From: Phycisphaeraceae bacterium
Lineage (GTDB): Bacteria > Planctomycetota > Phycisphaerae > Phycisphaerales > UBA1924
DNA length: 64,000 bases
Assembly: GCA_021297895.1 (NCBI GenBank)
Contig: JAJTHN010000016.1
Span: 1-64,000, forward strand
Reading direction: 5' to 3'
Shown piece by piece: positions 8,301-17,597 of the stretch. Below the pieces are notes generated by a model, which did not search any database, was not told the origin of the DNA, and saw only the letters and a program-made list of their open reading frames with translations. The translations under genes and the position numbers were made by a program. Position 1 is the first letter of the stretch; each line of letters starts with the position of its first letter.

Positions 8301-8846
8301 TCACCGATGGTGGCAGCCTTCGGTGTCGTCCGTTGCCGCGAGTTGCTCGAGCAGGCGGATGTCCTGCTCGATGGCCGCGAGCAACCGCGCCGTGAGCCCG
8401 GCCTTGGGCGGCATCGGGTGGTCGTGGCGGAGCCGCCGCCGAGCACCGATGCCCCGACCCTGTCGGCCGCGCGTGGGGACATCACTCAGGCTCGAGACGT
8501 ATCGGGCCAGAGCCTGATCCCAGTCGCACGCCTGAGGCTCGCTGCGGTCGAAGCCGTCGACGCACGACTCTCGGATCAACGTGGCGAGCGGCCCGGTTCT
8601 GACTGATGTTGGCAGATGTTCCGTGTCGAAGCGCACGAGGTACCACCAGACCAGAATTCGGAGCCGAGTGAGGCGTGACCAGAACGCCCCGGGCGTCGAT
8701 CCGGACGCGGTCTCATCCTCGGTGTCGGCTTCGGCGTGACGGAGCAGAGAGGCCCGACCGGCGCAGATCCGCCCGCTCCGCAAGCGTCCCGGGACTGCTC
8801 GTGATTCCGGTGGCTTGCGACGGCTCGGTGATGTGTGATGAGGCAT
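8301..8846 (-). CDS. Hypothetical protein upstream of the DUF2325-like gene
   Basis: The ATG at 8846 is preferred because AAGGAG lies 7 nt before it (AAGGAGAATCGC ATG); an in-frame start 54 bp upstream lacks such a site. The 181-residue product is Arg-rich at its N terminus. It has an aromatic segment around LRILVWWYLVRFDTEH and a helical C terminus ending in a His pair. No known domain is recognised and there is no signal peptide. Its 45-bp spacing to the following gene suggests co-expression, so the two may work together. Codon usage is compatible with its neighbours. Confidence 0.5.
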   Translation of the reverse strand: MPHHTSPSRRKPPESRAVPGRLRSGRICAGRASLLRHAEADTEDETASGSTPGAFWSRLTRLRILVWWYLVRFDTEHLPTSVRTGPLATLIRESCVDGFDRSEPQACDWDQALARYVSSLSDVPTRGRQGRGIGARRRLRHDHPMPPKAGLTARLLAAIEQDIRLLEQLAATDDTEGCHHR

Positions 8847-9168
8847 GCGATTCTCCTTGGGAGTTCGAGGACCAATGCTGGACCGACGGAACGACACCAT
8901 CGGATTGTGACCCCTTGTTGAGAATGCGGCTCCGCCGATGACGCGAATTCCGATGAGCCACTGACGGCCCGTTGTCAGTGACGTTCGGGACGCAAAAGGG
9001 GTGAATTTGCAGTCGTTTGGCAGTCGTCCGGATCGGCGGCGCGCGCGGCGAGACCTCAGGCCCGCAGCGAGTCACGTCCGCGGCCTCCGCCTCGATGCGC
9101 GCGCCGGGCTCGGGGTGCCGCGCGTCGCACGACGGCGAGCGGATGATCGCTGCGGCTACGCTCATAGC
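8847..9168. other. Divergent intergenic region, no gene
   Basis: This gap of about 320 bp separates the leftward hypothetical gene from rightward hpnE. The hpnE frame stays open upstream to a GTG at 9001, but that extension is Arg-rich, lacks any fold signal and precedes the Rossmann start. I treat it as non-coding. Promoters for both directions must lie here; the only hexamer I would mark is at 9157. Confidence 0.5.
9157..9162 (+). promoter_or_regulatory. -10 hexamer for a probable leaderless start
   Basis: TACGCT ends 6 nt before the GTG at 9169, the spacing expected if transcription begins at the start codon. No Shine-Dalgarno sequence or clear -35 is visible. Confidence 0.35.
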
Positions 9169-10551
9169 GTGTCACAACGAACCGACATCGTGATCGCGGG
9201 CGGCGGTATCGCGGGAATCGCGGCGGGAATCCGGCTGGCGCAGGCCGGTGCCAAGGTTGTCGTCGTCGAGACCCGCAAGAAACTCGGTGGGCGTGCGACG
9301 AGCTTCGTCGATGTCCGCACCGGCCAAACGCTCGACAACTGCCAGCACGTCGCCCTGCGATGCTGCACGAATTACCTCGATCTGCTCGAGCGGCTCGGCG
9401 TCATCGATGAGATCGAGTGGCACGATCGCCAGTTCTGGATCGAGCGCGGCGGGCGCACGAGCGTCGTGAAGCGATCGTTCCTGCCGGCCCCGACGCACTT
9501 CTCGCCGAGCGTCGCGATGCTCTCGTTCCTGAGCCTGAACGAGAAGCGGCTGCTCGCGCAGTGCATGCTCGCGATCATGCGTGTCGACCGCTCGCAGTGG
9601 GTGACGCGGACGTTCGGCGAGTTCCTGAGCCAGCATGGGCAGACCGATCGGCTGATCCGGCGATTCTGGGAGCCGGTCATCGTCAGCGCGTGCAATCTCG
9701 GCGTCGCGCGTGCCGCGGCGTCGTCGGCGCTGCAGGTGTTTCAGGAGGGGTTCTGCGCAGCGCGGACCAGCGCGGATATCGGCATCGCGCGGGTGCCGCT
9801 GGTCATGCTGTACGACTCGGCCGAGGCCGTACTCGCTCGCGCGGGGGGCGAGTTGCGCCTGGGAACGAGTGTCCGGTCGATCGGCGAGCGCAAGGTGACG
9901 GTCTCCAGCGGCGTCGGTCCGGACGAATCGCTGCTGTGCGATCGCGTCATCTGCGCTCTTCCGCCCGAACGCGTCGGCGATGTGATGGACCCGCAGATCG
10001 TCGCGAGAGACCCGCGCATGGGCGCGATGGCCCGCATCACGCACAGCCCGATCCTGGGCGTGCATCTGAGGTTTGATCGCCCCGTGCTCCTGACGCCGCA
10101 TGCGGTGCTGGTTGAGGGTTCGGTGCAGTGGCTCTTCCGCAAGGACGATGAGGGCACGTCCATTCACGCGGTCATCAGCGGCGCGGATGAATGGATGCCG
10201 CTCAGCGAGGCGGAGATCACGCAGCGGGTTCTGGCGGATCTCCATGCGTATCTGCCCGGCTCGGCCGGCGCGACGCTGTTGTCGTCGCGTCCGGTCAAGG
10301 AGAAGCGGGCGACCTTCGCGTGCACGCCGGAGGTTGAGCAGATCCGTCCGCCCGTCGCCGCGCCGCGTGGCGAGAGCGAGATCCTGCTGGCGGGGGACGC
10401 GGTTCAGACGGGGTGGCCGGCAACGATGGAGGGTGCGACACGCAGCGGCTACATGGCCGCGGCGGTGGTGCTCGGGAAGGAACCGCGCGGGCTGCTCGTG
10501 CCGGACGTTGCCCCCGCACCCCTGGCCCGGGCATTCGGCCTGCGCGGATAG
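9169..10551 (+). CDS. hpnE: Hydroxysqualene dehydroxylase-like FAD oxidase (HpnE)
   Basis: This 460-residue flavoprotein belongs to the phytoene-desaturase-like amine oxidase group. HpnE completes squalene synthesis from presqualene/hydroxysqualene intermediates made by HpnC and HpnD, feeding hopanoid or sterol formation. An FAD-binding GGGIAGIAAGIRLAQAG motif begins about residue 9. KLGGRATSF follows, as does DNCQHVALRCCTNY, which matches the DNGQHV..GCCTNL pattern specific to HpnE. The C-terminal FAD motif is LLAGDAVQTGWPATMEGA. GTG at 9169 is chosen because the Rossmann strand starts eight residues later. HpnC and HpnD are not nearby; an HpnB-like glycosyltransferase lies about 7 kb downstream. 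A related carotenoid-type oxidase is the alternative. Confidence 0.82.
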   Translation: MSQRTDIVIAGGGIAGIAAGIRLAQAGAKVVVVETRKKLGGRATSFVDVRTGQTLDNCQHVALRCCTNYLDLLERLGVIDEIEWHDRQFWIERGGRTSVVKRSFLPAPTHFSPSVAMLSFLSLNEKRLLAQCMLAIMRVDRSQWVTRTFGEFLSQHGQTDRLIRRFWEPVIVSACNLGVARAAASSALQVFQEGFCAARTSADIGIARVPLVMLYDSAEAVLARAGGELRLGTSVRSIGERKVTVSSGVGPDESLLCDRVICALPPERVGDVMDPQIVARDPRMGAMARITHSPILGVHLRFDRPVLLTPHAVLVEGSVQWLFRKDDEGTSIHAVISGADEWMPLSEAEITQRVLADLHAYLPGSAGATLLSSRPVKEKRATFACTPEVEQIRPPVAAPRGESEILLAGDAVQTGWPATMEGATRSGYMAAAVVLGKEPRGLLVPDVAPAPLARAFGLRG

Positions 10552-10650
10552 ACCAAGGCAATCGCCTAGGCGTTGCCACCCATTCTGCATGGGGGATTCG
10601 CATGGACCAGGCGTCGCCAACGGGGCGGTTCGGTGGTGCTCATTGCGCCT

Positions 10651-10696
10651 TTGTGTGAAGATAGCGGGATGTTGGCGACTTTTTGTAAAGATCGCG
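10651..10696 (+). repeat. Operator-like direct repeat pair
   Basis: TTGTGTGAAGATAGCG (10651-10666) and TTTTGTAAAGATCGCG (10681-10696) match at 13 of 16 positions. They are exactly 30 bp apart, close to three helical turns. They lie 170-215 bp before the EEP gene and 55 bp before a TAAACT hexamer, which would suit a regulator site. No binding protein is identified. Confidence 0.35.
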
Positions 10697-10750
10697 CATA
10701 GATGCCCACTCGAACGATCGTGGAAAGGGGTCTTTGCGGGGCGTTTGGTC

Positions 10751-10756
10751 TAAACT
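10751..10756 (+). promoter_or_regulatory. Possible -10 hexamer
   Basis: TAAACT matches the hexamer seen before several other genes in this window. It would give a leader of about 105 nt to the EEP gene. No convincing -35 was found. Confidence 0.3.
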
Positions 10757-10866
10757 TGGGGGCTCATTCGGGAACGGGTGGAGCGCAAGGGTGCTTGCGT
10801 GTGGGGCGGTCTTGGCGGCTTTGACGGAGTCTGGCCTGGCAAGTCATTGATCAGAAGGAACTTCCG

Positions 10867-12255
10867 ATGAATCAATCGTCCAGCGGAAACTCGGCGGGCC
10901 GGGACGGCCTGTCGGGCGGCGATCAGCGGGCGGCACAGTCGCAGAGCATCACGGGGCGCAACGCGCGGCGGGCGCCGGGCTTTGCGTGGTGGGCGATCTG
11001 CGTTGCGGGCGCGGCGGGGCTCGCGGTTGCTGGCGGGGCGATCTTTTCGAATCCCGGCACTGTTGCGCAGTTGGTTAACGGCGGCGCATCGAGCGTTGCG
11101 ATCGCTCAGGCCAACACGCCAGCAAGGGCGCAGGCCGCGGCTCCCGCGGCTGCTCAGCCGGGCGGTAAGAAGACCGACGCACCGGCCGCCCCCGCGGTCG
11201 ACAAGCCCGCGGCGAGCACGGGCGAGAACAAGTTCGGCAGGCCGACACCGATCGCAAAGCCGGCCGGCAAGCTGCGCATCGCCTCGTACAACGTCGAGAA
11301 TCTCTTCGACGACAAGGATGACCCGGCTCTGTCGGGGCAGTTCGATGACGCGAAGATGCTCAAGCCTCTTGAGCATCGCAAGGCGGTTGCCAAGGCGATC
11401 CGCGCGGTGAACGCCGACGTTCTGGCGCTGCAGGAGATCGAGAGCAAAGAGGCACTCCTCGCGTTCCGCGATGAGTTCCTCAAGGGCATGGGGTATGAGC
11501 ATGTCGTCTCGATCGATTCGGGCGATGATCGCGGAATCGAGCAGGCGGTCCTTTCGCGTTACCCGTTGAAGGACGAGAAGATCTGGAAGGAGCTGCCGCT
11601 CGGCGGTGTCCAGCCGGAGCGCGTCGGTTCGGACCGCAACCCGAACGCGGGCGAGCCGCTCGTGCTCAAGCGCTCGCCGCTGCGGGTGACCGTGAGCGTG
11701 CCCGCGACCGCCACGGCGAAGATGGCCCTCGAAGCCGGCGTTGAGGCCCAGGAGGGCAAGGGCTACGAGGTGGTGATGTTCGTCGTTCACCACAAGAGCG
11801 GCGGACGGGCAACCGAGTACTGGCGTGACGCGGAGTCCAAGAAGGTTGTCGAGCTCGTCGGCGAGGAGATCAAGGCGAACTCGAACGCGAACATTGTGGT
11901 GCTGGGCGACTTCAACGCCGAGCCTCGCAGCAACGCGATGAAGACGTACTTCGACTCCGGCCTGCTCAGCGCGTTCGACGGCGCGGGGCCGGGCGACCTG
12001 TCGGCGGTGACGCACGCATCGGGTCGGATCATCGATCACGTGCTGATGAACGCGAACCTGAGGGCTGAGTTCAAGCCGGAGACGAAGTTCGTTCTGGGCA
12101 CGCCCAACCGCGTGAACAATCGGGACTGGCGGAACACGCCGCCGCCGGAGGGGTGGGCATCTGATCACTATGCGGTGGTTGTGGACATCGTTCCGGTGGA
12201 TCAGCCGGTGACGAGCGAGGAAGCCGCACGGAAACCCGCGGGTACGGGCAACTGA
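10867..12255 (+). CDS. Membrane-anchored endonuclease/exonuclease/phosphatase family protein
   Basis: The 462-residue product belongs to the DNase I-like EEP superfamily, metal-dependent phosphodiesterases acting on nucleic acids, lipids or phosphate esters. One membrane segment near residues 37-60 (FAWWAICVAGAAGLAVAGG) places the enzyme outside the membrane. An Ala/Pro linker follows to about residue 130. The catalytic domain then shows SYNVENLFDD, LQEIES with the metal-binding Glu, VHHKSG, LGDFNAEP and a terminal SDHYAVVVDI. All core EEP motifs are intact, so activity is likely, but the substrate cannot be inferred. AAGGAAC sits just upstream of the ATG. Confidence 0.85.
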   Translation: MNQSSSGNSAGRDGLSGGDQRAAQSQSITGRNARRAPGFAWWAICVAGAAGLAVAGGAIFSNPGTVAQLVNGGASSVAIAQANTPARAQAAAPAAAQPGGKKTDAPAAPAVDKPAASTGENKFGRPTPIAKPAGKLRIASYNVENLFDDKDDPALSGQFDDAKMLKPLEHRKAVAKAIRAVNADVLALQEIESKEALLAFRDEFLKGMGYEHVVSIDSGDDRGIEQAVLSRYPLKDEKIWKELPLGGVQPERVGSDRNPNAGEPLVLKRSPLRVTVSVPATATAKMALEAGVEAQEGKGYEVVMFVVHHKSGGRATEYWRDAESKKVVELVGEEIKANSNANIVVLGDFNAEPRSNAMKTYFDSGLLSAFDGAGPGDLSAVTHASGRIIDHVLMNANLRAEFKPETKFVLGTPNRVNNRDWRNTPPPEGWASDHYAVVVDIVPVDQPVTSEEAARKPAGTGN

Positions 12256-12473
12256 ATCTCCGTGTTGGGTGGGGGCTCTGTTCGGATGGCGATTGCTGTG
12301 GAAGACGCCTCGGCGTGAATTCGGCGAGGTAGGATGAGTCTCGCGGTCGACGTTCGGCCGCGGCATGACTGGGTGACGGCGGCGGGGTGCTGCGGGCTGC
12401 GTCGGGTCGAACCGGGTCCGCCGCGGCGAGAGTGGAAGATTTTGGCGGGGTGAACTTCATGCAAGGGTGCAGA

Positions 12474-13706
12474 ATGAACACGACGAGCTGTGCGATGAAG
12501 GCCGATCAGATCAGTCGGAACTCTGAGGCTCGGGGCGTTTCCCGCCGACGCGGAGCGGCGTTCACGCTCATTGAGCTGCTCGTTGTGATCGCCATCATCG
12601 CGTTGCTGGTAAGCCTGCTGCTGCCGGCCCTGGCCTCGGCCCGCGAAAGCGCCCGGACGCTGGTCTGTGCGAACAACCTGCGAAACGTCGGCCAGGCTCA
12701 CAACTCGTACCAGACGGACAACAAGGGCTGGATTGCCGGCAGCCCGGTGACGAGCGGGTTTGACATCATTCCCGTTGCCAGCATTCCGCCGAGATATGCG
12801 TCAAGAACAGCCGGCAGGCCATCGAGCATCTTTAACGGCATCACGGTCGCGCCATACGACTGGCAGGGACCGTTGGTGTACCACATGGGTATCGAAGGGC
12901 CGAACGACGCACAGCCAAAGACCGTTGCGGGCCGCGGACAGTCCAATACGCTTCGTATCGATCGCTACGACTGGCTTCGCGGCCACACTCGGGGCGGACA
13001 GATTCCCGGCGGGCCAGAGTTCCTCAAGTGTCCGAACAACAACGTGGTCGTTCGGGACTTCAATACGAGCGGTGGTGCGACGCCCGGGCCCATGAACAGC
13101 TACTTCATGAGCACGCAGTTCACGTCGACGATTGATGCTTCGCCCTTCGGAACAAATCCGCGAGCACAGAATCGCGGTGGATACGAGCCGAAGATCGATC
13201 TCGTGGGTTCGCCTTCGGTCAAGGCTCTCGCGTACGACGGGAGCCGGTTCACGACCGCAGCTGGAGATGTTCTTCAGATCTCTGGAGACTCGGGTATTGG
13301 CGCAACTGAGGCCGGTCGATTCGGCGGCAATTGGGCGGACACTGGGCCTTGGCTCCGCGACAATCGGTCACTTGACCGGAGCTGGTCGATCGGTGTCAAT
13401 CTCGGTGCGGTCACCGACCCACGGCGATTCGCGTTCCGTCACGGTGGAACCCGGGTAAGTGCGACCACGACAGGCGGTTCGGGCAACGAGGTCTCCGCGG
13501 GCAGCGCTCGGGGATCCCTGTTCATTGGAAACGTTGCCTTCTTTGATGGTGCGGTCAAGACCATGAATGACTTCGAGGCGACGAATCTGAACTTCTGGTT
13601 TCCGTCCGGAACGACCATGGAAGCGGGTTCGGGCGCGGCTCAGACTTGGCCCGACACGTTTGCCCAGTGGGGTGCGCTGTTCCAGCCCGGGACGAAGGTG
13701 CCGTAA
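12474..13706 (+). CDS. Prepilin-type N-methylation protein (planctomycete pseudopilin-like)
   Basis: The 410-residue product has a type IV pilin signature, [31 protein letters not shown], split here as [16 protein letters not shown] and the residues after it. Prepilin peptidase cleaves before the Phe. The preceding leader of about 30 residues is longer than in classic pilins but usual for this secreted planctomycete class. The extended C-terminal part contains [14 protein letters not shown], typical of the class. ATG at 12474 is chosen for the AAGGG 6 nt upstream; earlier in-frame starts have no ribosome site. No secretion machinery genes are adjacent, and such proteins occur in many copies per genome. 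Confidence 0.85.
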   Translation: MNTTSCAMKADQISRNSEARGVSRRRGAAFTLIELLVVIAIIALLVSLLLPALASARESARTLVCANNLRNVGQAHNSYQTDNKGWIAGSPVTSGFDIIPVASIPPRYASRTAGRPSSIFNGITVAPYDWQGPLVYHMGIEGPNDAQPKTVAGRGQSNTLRIDRYDWLRGHTRGGQIPGGPEFLKCPNNNVVVRDFNTSGGATPGPMNSYFMSTQFTSTIDASPFGTNPRAQNRGGYEPKIDLVGSPSVKALAYDGSRFTTAAGDVLQISGDSGIGATEAGRFGGNWADTGPWLRDNRSLDRSWSIGVNLGAVTDPRRFAFRHGGTRVSATTTGGSGNEVSAGSARGSLFIGNVAFFDGAVKTMNDFEATNLNFWFPSGTTMEAGSGAAQTWPDTFAQWGALFQPGTKVP

Positions 13707-13772
13707 GCGGTCTTTGGCCGCTGATCGCGAGCGGCAAAGCCTGTTTCTTTGTTGAGCCTCACGGAGTAGCGG

Positions 13773-14309
13773 ATGCCTCCTCAGACCCGAACCAGCACGA
13801 TGCCATCCCTTGTAGACGATGCTTCGCACTCCGGGCAGAGTGGCTCTTCGCGGTCTGCATCGAAACCAAAGGGAAGCACCTCTGAGACCAATTCGGGCCA
13901 GATGTTGAAGCTCGCCGGCGCCCTTCTGGCTTTTCTGCTTGCAGGTGCCGTTGTCGCTTGGCAGGTGCTCTCGCGGGAGCCGGACATCGGTGCACTATCC
14001 GCATCGACGACGGTGATTGATGCCGAATCTGGCGAGGTTATTCGTCGATTCCCGTTGCCGCTGGACAAGGTTCATCCTTGGACCAATCCCAAGACGGGCC
14101 GGGACACGCTGTATCCGGCGGAGCCGTGCTTCTGGGATAAGGACGGCTCGGTGATGCCGGAGCCGACATGGGTGCTCGTGAACGACTACATGGGCAAGCC
14201 TGGCGAGACGAAGTGTCCGCATTGCGCTCGTCGCGTTGTGCCGCGGAACCCGATGCCGCCGGGCGAGAAGATCGATGAGGCTCGCCTAAAGGCCGGGCTG
14301 CTGAAGTAA
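13773..14309 (+). CDS. Membrane-anchored hypothetical protein with CxxC motif
   Basis: This 178-residue protein has a Ser-rich hydrophilic N terminus and one membrane helix (about residues 43-66, LKLAGALLAFLLAGAVVAWQV). A soluble C-terminal domain follows. Near the end KCPHCARRVVP is a single CxxC that may bind metal with other ligands or be redox-active. Trp, Pro and Tyr residues cluster in the middle. ACGGAG about 7 nt before ATG 13773 supports the start, and an in-frame ATG at 13800 is possible. It follows the pseudopilin-like gene by 66 bp in the same direction and may be co-transcribed. The function is unknown. Confidence 0.6.
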   Translation: MPPQTRTSTMPSLVDDASHSGQSGSSRSASKPKGSTSETNSGQMLKLAGALLAFLLAGAVVAWQVLSREPDIGALSASTTVIDAESGEVIRRFPLPLDKVHPWTNPKTGRDTLYPAEPCFWDKDGSVMPEPTWVLVNDYMGKPGETKCPHCARRVVPRNPMPPGEKIDEARLKAGLLK

Positions 14310-14416
14310 GCCCGATGTGGCCGCGGTTCGGATCGTGAACAACTCGGGACGTGGATGCGATCAGTTCCTGCGTTGCGGCGGCTTGTCCGACCGGGGTGCT
14401 TCTGGTTGGGCTGGTG

Positions 14417-14422
14417 TAGACT
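14417..14422 (+). promoter_or_regulatory. Possible -10 hexamer for the ABC ATPase gene
   Basis: TAGACT lies 60 nt before the predicted start. It matches the recurrent TARACT form in this window but has no convincing -35. Confidence 0.25.
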
Positions 14423-14482
14423 TGCTCCGCCTGGGCGTCGCCGCGGCGTGCGTGTGCGACCGTTCGGGTCGGGAGTCTGCCC

Positions 14483-15604
<1,122 letters not shown>

Positions 15605-15818
15605 TCGGCGAGCCGGGGCGGGCCGGGTGACCGGCCGCGCGGTCAGAATGAAGCCGAGCACGAGAGGCCCGCTGACGCGGACCCGCGTCCGGGGGCTTGA
15701 ACATCCGCGAGATCGCATGTGTCAAGGATGATCCGCATCCAGAACGATGCGCGTGGCCGCGGAGTGCTCCATCGCCAGGGCGTAGGTGCGTGCTGGGGCT
15801 CCGCGGCTCTGTGACGGG

Positions 15819-17513
15819 TCACCGCAGGTTGAATGTCAGGCGGACGACGAATCGTGCGTCAGGATCGTCCGAGAGGCCTGAGAGTTCCGGGCCGCTGGCG
15901 CGCCAGAAGAAGATGGCGTTGCGGATGGGTTCGTCGATTTCCGCCGGGTAACCGCTGGAACGGATGATCTTGACGTCGGCGATCTGGCCCGACTTGCGGA
16001 TGTGGATCTCGACGATGGGGGAGGCGGGCGAGGCGAGCGTGCGGGCAAGAAGGCTGAACTCGGGGCGCTGGAGCGGGCGGAGTTCCAAGCCGCGGCCGAC
16101 ATTGACGCGCCCGTTGCGGAACTCGCCGCGACGGATGGCGCTGGTCGGATCGACCTCTCGGTCCGACTGAGCGCCGGCGTTCCCTTGCGGGCCATTGGGG
16201 GTTGATGGTGTCGCGGCGGGCGAAGGCGAAGGCGGGGATGCGCTTGTGGGGGGCGCGGCGGCGGGTCGTCCGGCGGGCTGAGCCGGCCGCGGCGTGCCGG
16301 TGAGCGAGGGGGTGAGGATCAGGTCCGGGGTGGTGGTGGCGAGCCCGGGCGTCGGCTCCGTGCCGAGGGTCGCGGCAGGGCGAGACTCGGGCGAGGCCGG
16401 AGTTGAAGCGGGCGGAGGCGGGGGCGGGGCGATCGGGGCGCTCGGGGGTTCGACGGTCGTCGGCCGCGGCGATGGCTCCGCGGCCGTGGGGCCGGGGCCG
16501 GGAAGTGGTGGCGTCGGCTGTTGCTCACCTGCGGAGCGGATCGACTCCGGGCCGATCGTCGACGCATCGGGGTTCGGCGGCATGGAGGCCGGGACGGGGG
16601 CGGCTGTGGAACGGTCGCCAGTGCCCGGTTGAGGATTGCCTGCGGTGGGTTGATCAGGTCGCGAACTGGGCTCAGGGGGCGACGTGGGGGGGGGGGCGAG
16701 AGCGGGGAGGGGGGAGGAAGCAGCCGGGGCCTCCGGCGTGTCGGAACTCGCGGCGGGCGAGTGATCTGAAGGGAACTTGGAATCGGGCACGGATTGCGGC
16801 GAAGGCGGTGCGGCGGTCGGGTCGGTCGAGGCGCGGGTATCGACCTCCGGACCTGCCGATGCGCGCTCCGCCGGACGGGTCGCCGTGTCACTGGCAGGCG
16901 TCATCGACGCGGCGGGCGGGGTTGGGGCTGGTGCCGATTGATCGCGCGATGCAGCCGCGGCCTCGGCTGGCGCGGCATCGGGCTGTTCGCTCGCGGCGGT
17001 TTCCGGCGGTGCCGCGGGTGGGGCGGATGCGCTCGGAGGGCGAGAGGCGCCGGGCGTGCGGGTCAAGCCAGCCTGGTCGGTGGCAAGCATCGCGCTGTGC
17101 AGGCCAGAGGCATTGGACGCGATCCAGTCCGTGCTGCCGGGAGTGCCATCGGCCTGACCGAGTTCGACCGGGCGGAGCGGGTTTGGCGGCTCGACGGTGC
17201 GAGCGAGCGTGGGCTGTGGGACCGGGGGACGCAACGCGGCCGGCGGACGCTCCAGAGTCGCCTCGGGTGCGGGGGCCTCGGAGTCCGGCATGCGGGGAGC
17301 GGTCTGGGGCTGGGGCTGCGTCTGGGGCTCTGGCGGAGCGGTTGGGAGGAGTACGAACGGCGCATCCTCATCGCCTAGAATGCTCTGGGATCGGGCGTCG
17401 AGGGTCGTTGGCGGAGCCTGGCGCAGCGCAACGAACGCCCCAGCGTGCAGCAGCAGGCTGCACCCCAGCGCGACAGATGGCGAGATCTGGCCCAGCGGCC
17501 CGGAACCCTTCAT
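15819..17513 (-). CDS. TonB-like energy transducer with long Pro/Ala-rich linker
   Basis: The 564-residue protein has one N-terminal membrane helix (ALGCSLLLHAGAFVAL) and about 400 residues of Pro/Ala/Ser-rich linker. A C-terminal domain of about 90 residues includes IVEIHIRKSGQIADVKIIRSSGYPAEID and AIFFWRASG. The GxIxxVxIxxSSGxxxID pattern is the TonB C-terminal fold that couples inner-membrane proton energy to outer-membrane receptors. The linker is longer than in E. coli TonB. ATG at 17513 is preferred over an upstream in-frame TTG. No ExbB, ExbD or receptor gene is adjacent. A polar-organising or adaptor role using the same fold remains possible. Confidence 0.72.
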   Translation of the reverse strand: MKGSGPLGQISPSVALGCSLLLHAGAFVALRQAPPTTLDARSQSILGDEDAPFVLLPTAPPEPQTQPQPQTAPRMPDSEAPAPEATLERPPAALRPPVPQPTLARTVEPPNPLRPVELGQADGTPGSTDWIASNASGLHSAMLATDQAGLTRTPGASRPPSASAPPAAPPETAASEQPDAAPAEAAAASRDQSAPAPTPPAASMTPASDTATRPAERASAGPEVDTRASTDPTAAPPSPQSVPDSKFPSDHSPAASSDTPEAPAASSPLPALAPPPTSPPEPSSRPDQPTAGNPQPGTGDRSTAAPVPASMPPNPDASTIGPESIRSAGEQQPTPPLPGPGPTAAEPSPRPTTVEPPSAPIAPPPPPPASTPASPESRPAATLGTEPTPGLATTTPDLILTPSLTGTPRPAQPAGRPAAAPPTSASPPSPSPAATPSTPNGPQGNAGAQSDREVDPTSAIRRGEFRNGRVNVGRGLELRPLQRPEFSLLARTLASPASPIVEIHIRKSGQIADVKIIRSSGYPAEIDEPIRNAIFFWRASGPELSGLSDDPDARFVVRLTFNLR

Positions 17514-17518
17514 ACACA

Positions 17519-17524
17519 AGTTTA
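17519..17524 (-). promoter_or_regulatory. -10 hexamer for a probable leaderless start
   Basis: On the minus strand TAAACT is followed by TGTGT and the ATG of the TonB-like gene, a 5-nt gap. No Shine-Dalgarno sequence precedes the ATG. Confidence 0.4.
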
Positions 17525-17597
17525 GGGGGCTCAACGGCGAAGGTTTCGCGAGGCCGGGGTCCGGGGCGTGAGCCTTCAGGAGGAGCGGCGACGGGAA

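Larger units (their letters stand above)
10552..10866. other. Intergenic region upstream of the secreted EEP protein
   Basis: This gap of about 315 bp has no gene. It holds two similar 16-bp direct repeats 30 bp apart (10651 and 10681) and a TAAACT hexamer at 10751. The AAGGAAC ribosome site of the next gene lies directly before 10867. Confidence 0.5.

Noticed and set aside
9001-9168. Upstream extension of hpnE
   Set aside because: The segment is Arg-rich with no structure, and the FAD motif expects the start near 9169.
10750-12366. Long minus-strand frame opposite the EEP gene
   Set aside because: All EEP motifs are on the plus strand; the opposite frame has biased Arg/Val composition typical of antisense GC-rich DNA.
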